A DNA stretch of 64,000 nucleotides. Source: Prolixibacter sp. NT017. Its GTDB lineage: Bacteria; Bacteroidota; Bacteroidia; Bacteroidales; Prolixibacteraceae. The translations under genes and the position numbers were made by a program. Under the pieces are notes generated by a model. It was given only the letters and a program-made list of their open reading frames with translations. It did not search any database and was not told the origin of the DNA. Shown piece by piece: positions 17,717-26,860 of this stretch. Each line of letters starts with the position of its first letter. Within the stretch, counting starts at the first letter, position 1. The stretch is taken from positions 1,178,001 through 1,242,000 of the forward strand of contig NZ_BLAV01000001.1 in the NCBI RefSeq assembly GCF_009617875.1. The letters are read 5' to 3'.

Positions 17717-19024
17717 TTAAGCCAGTGTCAGCTGTTTCGCCTTCACGGTTTCGACAATCAGGTCGGCTGTAGCTTCGATGTCCAGCAGCGAGCTGTCGAC
17801 CGTGAGATGGTAGTTGGTTGCGTCGTTCCATACTTTGCCCGTGTAGTGCGTACAGTAGTTCGAACGTTCTCGGTCTGTCCGTTCCAGCACCTTGTCGGCC
17901 TTGTCGGGCTGAACACCGTATTCGTTTACTATTTTGTTTTTCCTGAATTCGCCGTTGGCGTGAACAAATACATTGACGCAGCCCGGCTGGTCTTTCAGTA
18001 TAAAATTGGCACATCGCCCGACAATCACGCAGGATTCTTTCCGGAAGATTTCGCGGATGACTTTGCTTTGTACCAGGAATAAAGCATTCAGCGGAGGTTT
18101 GCGTTCGTTGATGTAGGCATATTCCTGTTCGTACAAATCGTACAACAGGGTATGCGCCAATTTCTGTTCGTGTTGCTCGATGTACTCGCGGGTGAAACCG
18201 CTTTTCCCTGCCGTTAGCTCAATCAGGTTCTTGTCATAGAACTTCAATCCCAGCTTTTCGGCCACCGCTTTTCCTATTTCGCGACCGCCGCTTCCGTATT
18301 CACGCGAAATGGTAATTACCAGGTGGGGAGCAACCGGTCCTTTGACATCCTTGTTGGGGGTTGCCTTTTCTTCTTCCGGTTTAATATTCAGCCATACATC
18401 AAGGAAGTTAATCTTTCGGTTAAGGAACCGGACAATAAAACCAACCAGTACGGCTGCAGCAACTGTCCCTTCCCTGATTCCACTGATTCCGGACAAAAGA
18501 CCTAACGAACTGACGATGCCAATTAATACGAGCGAACTGTCGACACCAATCTTTGTCTTTCCGAATTCAATTTTAAATGTTTGGGTAATGGCCATTGCCA
18601 AACCTTCGCCGGGCAGATAAGTGAGTCCTGCTTTTACTTCAAGAAACACGCCAAATGCCAGGATAACACAACCTAGTAGGCACGTGGAAGCCTGTCCTGC
18701 ATAGCTGACCGGGTTAAGCCATGAAATGAGATGCAGGGTAAAATCAATGAAAATGCCGAAGAGGAAGATAACAGGAAACTGAATCAGTTGGAACAGTTGA
18801 TACCTTTTTCGCAGTAATACCATTTGTAGCAAAATGAGGAAGACATTCATAATGATGGTGGTTTCGCCCAGTGTCAGCGGATATTTCAAACTAAAAACAT
18901 ACGGAACGCAAGAAATAGGCGAAACTCCAAGGTTGGCTTTTACCGACAGGGCTACGCCAAATGCCATTACAAAAAGTCCCAAAGTAAAGGCTAAAACTTT
19001 TGGGGTGAAATTATTTATTTTCAT
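17717..19024 (-). CDS. Fusion of a YitT/YczE-like membrane domain and a cytidylate-kinase-like domain
   Basis: A 435-residue two-part protein. Residues 1-205 are a hydrophobic domain with five or six membrane segments and the pattern ALSVKANLGVSPISCVPY, typical of YczE/YitT-like (DUF6198-type) proteins of unknown transport function. A charged linker (about 212-232) leads to a soluble domain at 236-430 that starts VITISREYGSGGREIGKAVAEKLG. This is the glycine-rich loop of cytidylate-kinase-like proteins, and CVIVGRCANFIL follows further on. The family is known as Bacteroidetes cytidylate-kinase-like, but the substrate is not established. A regulatory nucleotide-binding role for the membrane part is only a guess. 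It is monocistronic with its own terminator. Confidence 0.88.
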   Translation of the reverse strand: MKINNFTPKVLAFTLGLFVMAFGVALSVKANLGVSPISCVPYVFSLKYPLTLGETTIIMNVFLILLQMVLLRKRYQLFQLIQFPVIFLFGIFIDFTLHLISWLNPVSYAGQASTCLLGCVILAFGVFLEVKAGLTYLPGEGLAMAITQTFKIEFGKTKIGVDSSLVLIGIVSSLGLLSGISGIREGTVAAAVLVGFIVRFLNRKINFLDVWLNIKPEEEKATPNKDVKGPVAPHLVITISREYGSGGREIGKAVAEKLGLKFYDKNLIELTAGKSGFTREYIEQHEQKLAHTLLYDLYEQEYAYINERKPPLNALFLVQSKVIREIFRKESCVIVGRCANFILKDQPGCVNVFVHANGEFRKNKIVNEYGVQPDKADKVLERTDRERSNYCTHYTGKVWNDATNYHLTVDSSLLDIEATADLIVETVKAKQLTLA

Positions 19025-19355
19025 AGAATTAAGTTAAAATTCCCGCATCCCGGTGCAAAGACTTGAAGGAGTTACGAATTTTCAACAGTAACAGTGTGAG
19101 CTGTTCCAGGAGGAGCTTAAAAAAGCATTCATTCGAACCGTTTATTCGTTTCGGATGTCTTGTGAAATGCAGGTAATTAGTCAGGCTGCGAAATTAGAAA
19201 ATTATGGAAAGCCCGGACTAGAATAAGAATACAAACTGGGAAGCGGGCGAGAAAATTTAATATTTCTTTTTCTTTCCTGGTGGCAGGGGGATTTAGGCAG
19301 GCGGAAGAAGGATCTCCTTTGTGTGGTTTGATTACCTTTAGCCATCGAAAAAATC
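19025..19355. other. Divergent intergenic region, nothing recognised
   Basis: This region separates the minus-strand fusion gene from the plus-strand hydrolase. There is no coding frame, palindrome array or RNA element that I recognise. A TACCTTTA just before the hydrolase start is one base short of the -7 consensus. Confidence 0.4.
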
Positions 19356-20585
19356 ATGATGAGAATTATGCGTCCTGTTTCTGTTGTCCAATTATTCCTA
19401 GTGTTATCCCTTTCGGGCGTCACTTTTGCCTGCCATTCTACTAATAAAAGTAGTAAACCGGTTCCGGCGGTAGAAGGAACCGATTCCTGCCAATCGAACC
19501 CGGAGCATACCTACGAGGTTTTTGTTCCTGCCCGTTCGTCAGCGGATACTCGTTTACCACTGTTGGTTGCCATCGATCCGCATGGCTCGGGACAAACGGC
19601 AATGGAACATTTGAAGGAAGCGGCCACAACTTATCCGGCTGTGTTGGTGGCTTCCAATCTCATTCAGAATGACGACCCGCACTACATGGAGGAGATGCAG
19701 CAATTGATTGCCGATGTGCAAAAACGTTTCCCGGTAGGGAAAGAAATTTACCTGGCTGGTTTCTCCGGAGGGGCGCGAATGATGTTGGGGTACGCGGCGA
19801 ATCATCCGGTTGACGGGGTAATGGCCTGTGGTGCTTTCGCCAGTCCGGACCAACTGACGACTATAAGCTGCCCTGTTATGGGACTCATTGGGATGGATGA
19901 TTTCAATTTCCCGGAGATGGTTCAGTATATTCTCAAGCCGGATTTGACACCTTCCAACGTCCATATCGAGCTGACGGAAGCGTCGCATGCCTGGCCGGAT
20001 AAAAGCCGGTTAACAAACGTGTTTGGCTGGTTCCGGTTGTCGGCTCAATCCGGAAAAAAAGACAATAAGCAGCAGATTCGGCCGTACGTTAAAGCACAGC
20101 AGGTACGAATCGATTCCTTGGCCGGAGCAGGAGCCCTGTTGCAGGCTGCCTGTATCTCCCGCAACATGGCATCGGTGAAAGCTTTTGACAATGCTGGTTC
20201 GTTCGATACCCTGACAAACGAACTGGCCCGCCGGCCTGCCTACCGGGAACAAATGTCGCAGTTAACAGCCAGCCTGCAGTTTGAATTCAACCGGCGGCAG
20301 CTGTTCCTTCAATCTTTGTTTTCGAAAGACGAAAACTGGTGGAAGAAGGAGATTTCGGCTTTGCACGAAAAAATGGCTACAGAACCGAATACGATGCAGC
20401 GCATGGCCTACAAGCGTCTGGGGGGCTTCCTCGGCATTGTTTGTTACTCGTATGCCAAACAGTTGGCCGCGCAGAAAGATATTCCTCACCTCGAGAAAAT
20501 ACTGACGATATACCGCCTGGCGGAACCGGATAATAAAGATATGCAGCACTACACCGAAGTGCTTAAAAGTATAGAGAAGAAATGA
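19356..20585 (+). CDS. Secreted alpha/beta-hydrolase-type protein with a helical C-terminal domain
   Basis: A 409-residue envelope protein. The signal peptide ends near VTFAC (Cys26), a weak lipobox. The first domain (about 50-225) has an alpha/beta-hydrolase layout: YEVFVPARSS, then LLVAIDPHGSGQ (oxyanion strand), the nucleophile elbow YLAGFSGGARM (Ser137), an acidic position in MGLIGMDDFN, and a His in EASHAWPDK. This resembles esterases of the PHB-depolymerase/feruloyl-esterase kind. The second half (about 228-409) is mostly helical and unrecognised, rich in charged residues. The substrate is unknown. Three Met codons lie close together at the start; the first was used. Confidence 0.82.
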   Translation: MMRIMRPVSVVQLFLVLSLSGVTFACHSTNKSSKPVPAVEGTDSCQSNPEHTYEVFVPARSSADTRLPLLVAIDPHGSGQTAMEHLKEAATTYPAVLVASNLIQNDDPHYMEEMQQLIADVQKRFPVGKEIYLAGFSGGARMMLGYAANHPVDGVMACGAFASPDQLTTISCPVMGLIGMDDFNFPEMVQYILKPDLTPSNVHIELTEASHAWPDKSRLTNVFGWFRLSAQSGKKDNKQQIRPYVKAQQVRIDSLAGAGALLQAACISRNMASVKAFDNAGSFDTLTNELARRPAYREQMSQLTASLQFEFNRRQLFLQSLFSKDENWWKKEISALHEKMATEPNTMQRMAYKRLGGFLGIVCYSYAKQLAAQKDIPHLEKILTIYRLAEPDNKDMQHYTEVLKSIEKK

Positions 20586-20628
20586 TTTCGTGTGGCGGAC
20601 TTTTCGTGATTTAAGGTAGTGTTGATGA

Positions 20629-20636
20629 TAATTTTG
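20629..20636 (+). promoter_or_regulatory. -7 box (TAATTTTG) before the histidine phosphatase gene
   Basis: Matches TAnnTTTG and lies 56 bases before the ATG at 20692, in the gap after the hydrolase gene. This suggests the phosphatase gene has its own promoter. Confidence 0.5.
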
Positions 20637-20691
20637 CACTTAACACACGAATGTTGATTTCCTTAGCTGGCGAACAAGCAAAAGAAAAATA

Positions 20692-21315
20692 ATGATTGAT
20701 TTTTGGCTGATTAGACACGGTGAGACGGTAGAGAATGCGCAAGGAATTTGCCAGGGACAAACTCCCGGAACCCTCAGCGAAGAAGGAATGATGCAGGCCA
20801 GAGCTTTGGCTGAATATTTAAAGAATGAAGAGTTCGATGTGATATATTCCAGCGATCTGCGACGGACGATGAAGACGACGGAAATAGTTCTTCAATTTCA
20901 TCCCGGAGAAGAGATTATTTCCGAGCCGCTTTTACGGGAACGTTACCTGGCGGATTGGCAGGGAAAGCCGTTTCCTAAAAACTGGAAAGAGATGGATTTG
21001 CCGGAAGAAGCTGAAACCTCTGAAGATTTGATTATGCGGGCCAATGCTTTTCTTTCCCTGCTAAAGGAAAAGCACGAAGGACAGAAGGTGTTTGCGATGA
21101 GCCACGGAGGTTTAATCCGCGCTTTTTGGACAGTGCTGCACAATCTCGACAATGGTTCTTACTCCCGTTGGGATGCGCCGGAGAACACCAGCATTAGTCG
21201 TTTCGGGTTAAACGAGGACGGTTCGGTTAATGAACTGGTTCGCAACCTTGCCGAACATTTGGAAACCGTACCGGTGAGCAGCAAAGCCAAAAATAAAAAC
21301 GACTGGCAGTTATAA
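20692..21315 (+). CDS. Histidine phosphatase family protein (phosphoglycerate-mutase-like)
   Basis: A 207-residue cytosolic phosphatase or mutase. The catalytic RHGE motif is at residues 8-11 (WLIRHGETVENAQG). It is followed by the family pattern LSEEGMMQARALAEYL and IYSSDLRRTMKTTEIV, with the phosphate-binding Arg. The second catalytic His is in MSHGGLIRAFW. It could be a phosphoglycerate mutase, an alpha-ribazole phosphatase (CobC) or a broad phosphatase; the sequence does not decide, and no cobalamin genes are nearby. A bidirectional hairpin separates it from the convergent M16 genes. Confidence 0.93.
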   Translation: MIDFWLIRHGETVENAQGICQGQTPGTLSEEGMMQARALAEYLKNEEFDVIYSSDLRRTMKTTEIVLQFHPGEEIISEPLLRERYLADWQGKPFPKNWKEMDLPEEAETSEDLIMRANAFLSLLKEKHEGQKVFAMSHGGLIRAFWTVLHNLDNGSYSRWDAPENTSISRFGLNEDGSVNELVRNLAEHLETVPVSSKAKNKNDWQL

Positions 21316-21360
21316 AAAAGAATCAGCCGACAGAAAGGGTGTCTATCGGCTGACTTTGTT
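21311..21360. terminator. Bidirectional terminator between convergent genes
   Basis: TCAGCCGA (21323-21330) pairs with TCGGCTGA (21346-21353). The minus strand continues TTCTTTTTTATA and the plus strand CTTTGTTTG, so it is stronger for the minus-strand M16 operon. Confidence 0.8.
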
Positions 21361-21378
21361 TGAATAAACGATGCTTTT

Positions 21379-22683
21379 CTATTCGACTTTTCTATTGAAA
21401 ACGTCTTTGTCAATCACTGATTCATCGCCAAGATAGTTCCAGTTAATTCCATTGACATATTCGGTGAATATTTTTTGCATTTGCGGCAATGTCACTGCAT
21501 CAATGTGGTCGATAAAGTGAGTTGTCATATCTATGGAACCTTTTATTTTGGCAACTCCCAACGAGTAGGCCGTGTTGTAGGTCGATTGTTTTCCCATGAA
21601 ATAGTAAGTAGTATACTCACTTTTCGAATTTCTCAAATCGACGTCGGTAAAGCCGTCGTTTTTCAAAGTATCCATTTCGTTCACCATTACGGTTACCGCT
21701 TCATTCGGTTTGGTTGTTGTGACATATACTGCAGAATAGGGAATAAAACCAGTGGAAGAGAAAGCTTGCGGAGCATACGACAGATTGCGTTTGGTCCTTA
21801 CTTCTTCGAATAGTTTATTCCTCAGGATATTGAAAGCTAACCGGAAAGCATAGCTATCGGGAGAGGTAAAGGCTGGTGCGCCCAGCATTCCCTGGATGTA
21901 ATTGGTCGACAATTTCCGGCTTTCGGTATGCAGCGAGTTGGTATCGATGGTGGTTGCAATGGCTGCAGGCATTGGCTTAACCGGAGTTGATGGCAAGTTG
22001 CCGAAATCCTTCTCGACCATTTTCCTGATGTCCTGTTCTTTAAGGTTTCCTACAACAACCAGTACCATTCGGTTGGTATTTAGCAGTTTGTTGTAATAGT
22101 TTTTAACATCATCCTGTGTGAAAGCGTTCATTGTTTCAACCGTTCCGGGAACCTGGTAGGCGTAGCGTGTACCCTGAAATGTATTTTTCATACACATATC
22201 AGACAGTGTATTATCCGGATTGCTTTTCCTGTTTTGAATACCGGCAATCAGCTTTTGCTTCAATAAGCCCAGTTCTTTTTGCTCGAATACGGGATGATTG
22301 ACAGCTTCCGAAAACAACTTCCATCCCTCTGAAAAATAGGGTTTAACGCATTCCATGCTAATGGCTCCGTAGTCATATCTTGCTGAACCGTTTACACTAA
22401 CACCGTATTTGTCGGCCATATTCTTAAAGGCATCTTTTGCGTATTTCTGTGTGCCACAATCCGAAGTAGCAGCCAGGGTTAACGCCCCTATTCCTTGCTG
22501 TTTTTCATCATAGTTTGCAGTTCCTCCTTTGAAGAACATAATCGCTGCAACGGTTTGTTTCGACGACGGCATAAAAACAACCTTCAAGCCATTTACCGTC
22601 ATTTCTTTTACCGAATTTCCGGCCTGTACCCCCAGTGATAAGGACACAAGCAACATAACGAATATATATTTTTGAATTTTCAT
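21379..22683 (-). CDS. M16-family peptidase-like subunit lacking the zinc motif
   Basis: A 434-residue secreted protein with a signal peptide (MKIQKYIFVMLLVSLSLGVQAG). The fold reads as M16/insulinase: NGLKVVFMPSSKQTVAAIMFFKGGTANYDEKQQGIGALTLAAT. At the place where active M16 enzymes carry HxxEH, however, this protein has GALTLAATSD, so it cannot bind catalytic zinc. The C-terminal domain keeps the Arg/Tyr pair region (LRNKLFEEVRTKRNLSYAPQA) that binds substrate in the inactive beta-type subunit. It lies 31 bases downstream of the active M16 gene, so the two probably form a heterodimer in the periplasm. Confidence 0.9.
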   Translation of the reverse strand: MKIQKYIFVMLLVSLSLGVQAGNSVKEMTVNGLKVVFMPSSKQTVAAIMFFKGGTANYDEKQQGIGALTLAATSDCGTQKYAKDAFKNMADKYGVSVNGSARYDYGAISMECVKPYFSEGWKLFSEAVNHPVFEQKELGLLKQKLIAGIQNRKSNPDNTLSDMCMKNTFQGTRYAYQVPGTVETMNAFTQDDVKNYYNKLLNTNRMVLVVVGNLKEQDIRKMVEKDFGNLPSTPVKPMPAAIATTIDTNSLHTESRKLSTNYIQGMLGAPAFTSPDSYAFRLAFNILRNKLFEEVRTKRNLSYAPQAFSSTGFIPYSAVYVTTTKPNEAVTVMVNEMDTLKNDGFTDVDLRNSKSEYTTYYFMGKQSTYNTAYSLGVAKIKGSIDMTTHFIDHIDAVTLPQMQKIFTEYVNGINWNYLGDESVIDKDVFNRKVE

Positions 22684-22714
22684 AGTGTTTTAATTTTGAT
22701 AATGGCAATTGTGA

Positions 22715-24073
22715 TTATTTCTTCCAAAAAGTCGCAGGATGCAACAGGGCTTCCGATTTGGTATTAATCAGCAATCCGGCAGCGTAGGGCTTGTCTTTAA
22801 TGTATTTGTCGACATAATTAATCAGATCCTGTTTGGTCACTTTCTTGATGTTCGGGATGTAATTGTAGTAATAGTCCAAAGAGGCTGAACACCAGAAATA
22901 AGCCATCGTATGCGACAGATCGGAAGTTACATCCGACTCTTGAAGATGGTTAATTTCGAGCTGACGTTTGGCGTTTTCCAATTGCTGATCCGTAATATAG
23001 TCGGGCGAGTCCCACATGGAAATTTGTTTTTTCACTGCTTCGGCGCAGGCGGCTACTTTCGTTGGATTAGGAACGACGATAGCACTAATCGGTCCGGTAT
23101 GTTTTAGTGTTTGGTAACCAACATTTGCCTGCAGGGCCAATCCGCTATCGACCAGCATTTTTTGAAATTTACTTGAGTTTTGACTCAGGATAGTAGAGAA
23201 AACATCGGCCACATACGTGTCATGCACATCGCGACGGGTATCGGGTCCCTGCCATTCTAACATCATGATAGGAACACGTGCGTAGGGTGATGTAACCACA
23301 AAATAGTTGGTGGAATCAAGCGGTTGGAATTCGGGGATGGGCCATTTCTTAAACGGGTCAAAACCTGAGGGTTTCCAACTGGAGAAAATATCTTTAACTT
23401 TAGCGAACACCTCTTTGTGGTTGACATCTCCGCTAACGATTAGCATGGAATTATTGGGCCAGTAATATTTATGCTGAATGGTATGCATTTTTTCAGGTGT
23501 AGCAGTCCTGATGATGTGATGGATACCGATGGGATTTTTACGAGAATATAAATCCCCCCACAGTACATGCTTCATTGAATCGGATAACAAAAAGAAGGGA
23601 TTTGATTCGAGCCGCTGAAACTCGCCATCGACAACAATATTTTCTTTTTTGATTTCTTTCGGAAGAAACAGGGGATAACGGATGGCGGAATTCATGAAGT
23701 GTAAACCTTGCGTCCATTTGCTCTTGGGAAGGGTGAAGAAGTAATTTACCCGCTCGTTTCCGGTTGTGCCGTTGAAAACAATACCGAGCTCATGAACTTT
23801 GGCCATAAAGGCTTCCTGGCTGGGATAGTCTTTATTGGCTTTAAAAAACATGTGCTCGTACAGGTGGCTTAATCCGTTGAACTCGGGCGGTTCGGTGTAG
23901 GAGCCGTTTTTGGTTGTGATTTCAACGGTAGCTAATGGCACGCTGTGGTCTTCAATAACCAGTACTTCCAATCCGTTGGAAAGTTTAGTCGTGTAAAAAT
24001 TAGATGGTTTTTGAGCCTTTGCAACTGATAGCACCAGGAAGAAGCTCAAAATTAATAATGCTTTTTTCTTCAT
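22715..24073 (-). CDS. M16-family zinc peptidase, active subunit
   Basis: A 452-residue secreted metallopeptidase. The signal peptide ends AKAQ. The inverted zinc motif HxxEH is intact (HLYEH, residues 70-74), in GLSHLYEHMFFKANKDYPS, with a downstream Glu in FQRLESNPFF likely to be the third zinc ligand. Family knowledge: M16B peptidases degrade short unfolded peptides in the periplasm as clam-shell dimers. The gene starts the operon with the inactive subunit. The gap to the next gene is small and a single terminator at 21346 ends both. The substrate is unknown. Confidence 0.94.
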   Translation of the reverse strand: MKKKALLILSFFLVLSVAKAQKPSNFYTTKLSNGLEVLVIEDHSVPLATVEITTKNGSYTEPPEFNGLSHLYEHMFFKANKDYPSQEAFMAKVHELGIVFNGTTGNERVNYFFTLPKSKWTQGLHFMNSAIRYPLFLPKEIKKENIVVDGEFQRLESNPFFLLSDSMKHVLWGDLYSRKNPIGIHHIIRTATPEKMHTIQHKYYWPNNSMLIVSGDVNHKEVFAKVKDIFSSWKPSGFDPFKKWPIPEFQPLDSTNYFVVTSPYARVPIMMLEWQGPDTRRDVHDTYVADVFSTILSQNSSKFQKMLVDSGLALQANVGYQTLKHTGPISAIVVPNPTKVAACAEAVKKQISMWDSPDYITDQQLENAKRQLEINHLQESDVTSDLSHTMAYFWCSASLDYYYNYIPNIKKVTKQDLINYVDKYIKDKPYAAGLLINTKSEALLHPATFWKK

Positions 24074-24283
24074 TTTATAGGTATTTTATGTAAACTATTC
24101 AAACCTTATGAAAGATAAGATTAACGTATAAGCGCAGGCTGGTGTGCTAGATAGCTATGCTTTGGTCGAATTGGAAATAAAGCTACCGTTTTTTCTTTTA
24201 ACAACAAAAGGGGCGTGTTATTTTTAGGACATAGCAGCCTCTTATAAATCGATATTGCAGAATTTAAATAAGGCTAATTGTTG

Positions 24284-24321
24284 ATAGCATAAGCGACAAA
24301 CATCTTATTATGTTATGCTAT
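24284..24321 (-). other. Perfect 9-bp inverted repeat just after an FtsX gene
   Basis: ATAGCATAA (24284-24292) and TTATGCTAT (24313-24321) can form a hairpin directly next to the FtsX stop codon. No T tract follows on the minus strand, so it is not a standard intrinsic terminator; it may stabilise the 3' end. Confidence 0.5.
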
Positions 24322-26688
24322 TTATTCGTATCTCAGACTTTCTACCGGATTTTGTGTTGAGGCTTTGTAGGTTTGGTAACCAGTGGTAACCACAACAATG
24401 ACAAGAATGATTAGAACCGAGAAGAGCGGTATCCAGGGTTGCAGCGCGATTTTAAAAGCTCCGGGAAATATGTTGTAAATAAGATAAGCTCCCGGCCAGG
24501 CGATTAAAATCGATATCCCCAAAAGGATAAAAAACTCTTTATTCAAGGCGTAGAAGATTTGGGAAACGGAACTTCCATTAATCTTCCGGATGCCGATTTC
24601 CTTTTTACGGCGAAGAGTGGTGAATGATACCAAACCAAGTAATCCAATAGTCGCAATCGCGATGTTGAAGAACGTGAAAACCAGGGTTGAATTTCTAATT
24701 ACATGGTATATTTTGAAGGTTGACTCGTTTTTGAAGGCGTTGTCGATATCATGGAATTCAAACGGGTCGTTTGGAAAAGACCGTTTGAATTCGTTGACCA
24801 GGATTTGTTTTGCTTTGTCACGGTTTCCGTTTGTATAACGGAAGGCAAAGACCCAGTCACCCGACATCTTGCCCGAAGTTAATATAAGTGCAACGGGTTC
24901 TACTCCGTTGTGCATATCCTTGAAGATATAATTCTTTACGACACCGACTACAGTCCATTGGCCGTTGTGAATGCGTTTTCCAATCGGGTCGCTCCAGCCA
25001 AAGCACTTCAGGGCTGTTTCGTTGATGAGGCAACTATGATCGATATCGGAAGGAAATTCCCGGGAGAAGTCCCGTCCTTCAATAATCGGAATTTTCATGT
25101 TCCTGACAAAATCGTAAGTAACCCAATTGGGACGGTAACTAATTTTCTCATCGGGAGCTGCTCCTTCCCAGTTGGTCATGCCGCCGCCCAAATTGACAAA
25201 GGGCAGTGTTTTTGACATAGAAGCATTGATGATTTCGGGATGCTGTAGCAGTCGGTTCCGCAAGTCTTCGAAGTTTAGGTCGTTCACCGATGATGTGAGT
25301 CGTGCATATAACAGATTGTTTTTGTCGAATCCAAGGTTTTTGTTCGTCATATAATGGATCTGTGCGGTAAAAAACAAACCAATGCATATAAGGAAAATGG
25401 TAATGGCAAACTGGAAAGTGACCAGTATCTTTCGGATGCTAAAGTTCTCTTTCCCAACTTTAAAGTACTCACCGCTGAATAGTGAGACGATTTTGTGCGA
25501 CGACATGAACAAAGCCGGATATGCGCCTGAAAGCAAACCTATAACTACAGAAACGAGAATGAACAGGAGCATAATTTTCCAGTCTTGAATAAGGGCGAAA
25601 TGGAGATGGGTATGTACAATGCTATTATAAAAAGGAAGAGCTTGTTGCGTAATGATAAAGGCCAGCACAATTGAAGTGGTCGTCAACACAAGTGTTTCAC
25701 CGAGGAATTGGAACACCAGGGAGCACCGGTTGCCGCCGTTGATTTTTTTTACGGCAATCTCTTTGCCTCGCGTTGATGCCTGGGCAATGGTCAGGTTCAT
25801 ATAATTAAACGCCGACATGAGAAGAATGAAGAAGCCAATCAGTCCAAACAAGGATAGGACGATAAAATAATCGTTCCGATTGTTAAAGCTGAGGTGGATC
25901 TTCGATAGCGGACAAAGTTGTAGCTCCTCGTATTCAAGGCCTTTAAATGCCGCGAGGCTGTTTCTTATTTTCGGCTCTGTCTGTCTGTAATCGACTCCCG
26001 GCTTGAGTAGGGCATAGCACATGCAGTCACCCGTCCAACGATCGTCACGTCCGATGTTGACCGTCCGTTTCAACGTGGAAAAAGAGATAATATAAGATGG
26101 CCGCAGACTGGAATTGAAAGGAAGATCGGTATATACTCCGGTTACTTTCGCATCGAATTTCTTTTCAACGGTCACTGATTTTCCAAGGGCTTTTTCTCCT
26201 TTAAACAATTTATCGGCCAATTTTTGTGAGAGCACAATGGAAAAAGGAGCGTTGAGGGCTCCTTTTGGGGAACCTTCTATAAAGTGATAGGTGAAAACAT
26301 CAAAGAAGTTGGAATCGGCACAAATACCCGTTTCGTCATAAAACTGGTTTTCCCTGTCGGCTGAGAGAAACTTTCCGGAATTTTCACGAAGGATTGTGAC
26401 CCGCTCAAACTCCGGATATTTTTCCAAAAGGGAAGCCGTGACTGCATAAGTGTGGGGCGATATATCGTTCCCATCCATGGCGAATGCGGTCCTGGAGTAA
26501 TGCCGCTGCACCCTGTAAATTCGGTTGTACTTATCATTGGTTTTGTCCCAGCTCAGTTCGTAGCGAATAAACAGGAATACGATGATAAAGGCAGTGAAGC
26601 CAAGTGTAAGTCCGAGAACGTTGATGAGTGTGAATGTTTTATTTCGCCAGAGATTGCGAAGAGATATTTTCCAGTTGAGCCCGTTCAT
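24322..26688 (-). CDS. FtsX-like ABC-transporter permease, divergent member of the array
   Basis: A 788-residue inner-membrane permease of the eight-helix Bacteroidetes type: an N-terminal helix (NVLGLTLGFTAFIIVFLFIRYE), a MacB-like periplasmic domain, three helices around 280-385, a further helix and second periplasmic domain, and three C-terminal helices. The family needs a separate MacB/LolD-type ATPase to expel antimicrobials or move lipids; none is in the window. It keeps the KEIGIRKINGSS coupling-helix motif. Its C-terminal 100 residues (FFILLGISILIAWPGAYLIYN) differ from the other six copies, which are nearly identical there. It is the last gene of the array and the only one that escaped 3'-end homogenisation. 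Confidence 0.94.
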   Translation of the reverse strand: MNGLNWKISLRNLWRNKTFTLINVLGLTLGFTAFIIVFLFIRYELSWDKTNDKYNRIYRVQRHYSRTAFAMDGNDISPHTYAVTASLLEKYPEFERVTILRENSGKFLSADRENQFYDETGICADSNFFDVFTYHFIEGSPKGALNAPFSIVLSQKLADKLFKGEKALGKSVTVEKKFDAKVTGVYTDLPFNSSLRPSYIISFSTLKRTVNIGRDDRWTGDCMCYALLKPGVDYRQTEPKIRNSLAAFKGLEYEELQLCPLSKIHLSFNNRNDYFIVLSLFGLIGFFILLMSAFNYMNLTIAQASTRGKEIAVKKINGGNRCSLVFQFLGETLVLTTTSIVLAFIITQQALPFYNSIVHTHLHFALIQDWKIMLLFILVSVVIGLLSGAYPALFMSSHKIVSLFSGEYFKVGKENFSIRKILVTFQFAITIFLICIGLFFTAQIHYMTNKNLGFDKNNLLYARLTSSVNDLNFEDLRNRLLQHPEIINASMSKTLPFVNLGGGMTNWEGAAPDEKISYRPNWVTYDFVRNMKIPIIEGRDFSREFPSDIDHSCLINETALKCFGWSDPIGKRIHNGQWTVVGVVKNYIFKDMHNGVEPVALILTSGKMSGDWVFAFRYTNGNRDKAKQILVNEFKRSFPNDPFEFHDIDNAFKNESTFKIYHVIRNSTLVFTFFNIAIATIGLLGLVSFTTLRRKKEIGIRKINGSSVSQIFYALNKEFFILLGISILIAWPGAYLIYNIFPGAFKIALQPWIPLFSVLIILVIVVVTTGYQTYKASTQNPVESLRYE

Positions 26689-26860
26689 TTGAATGCAGAT
26701 TAATCAGGTTAAGATCGGTTTGATAAAGCATCTACAATCACAATTCAATTAATATGCCGTACGATTTAGTTAGTTTATTTTCAGAGATTTGTTTATTGCT
26801 TTTGTTGGGGGCTGTGTATGATAATCAGACGATTACTATCTTATTTTTTGACAGATTTTG

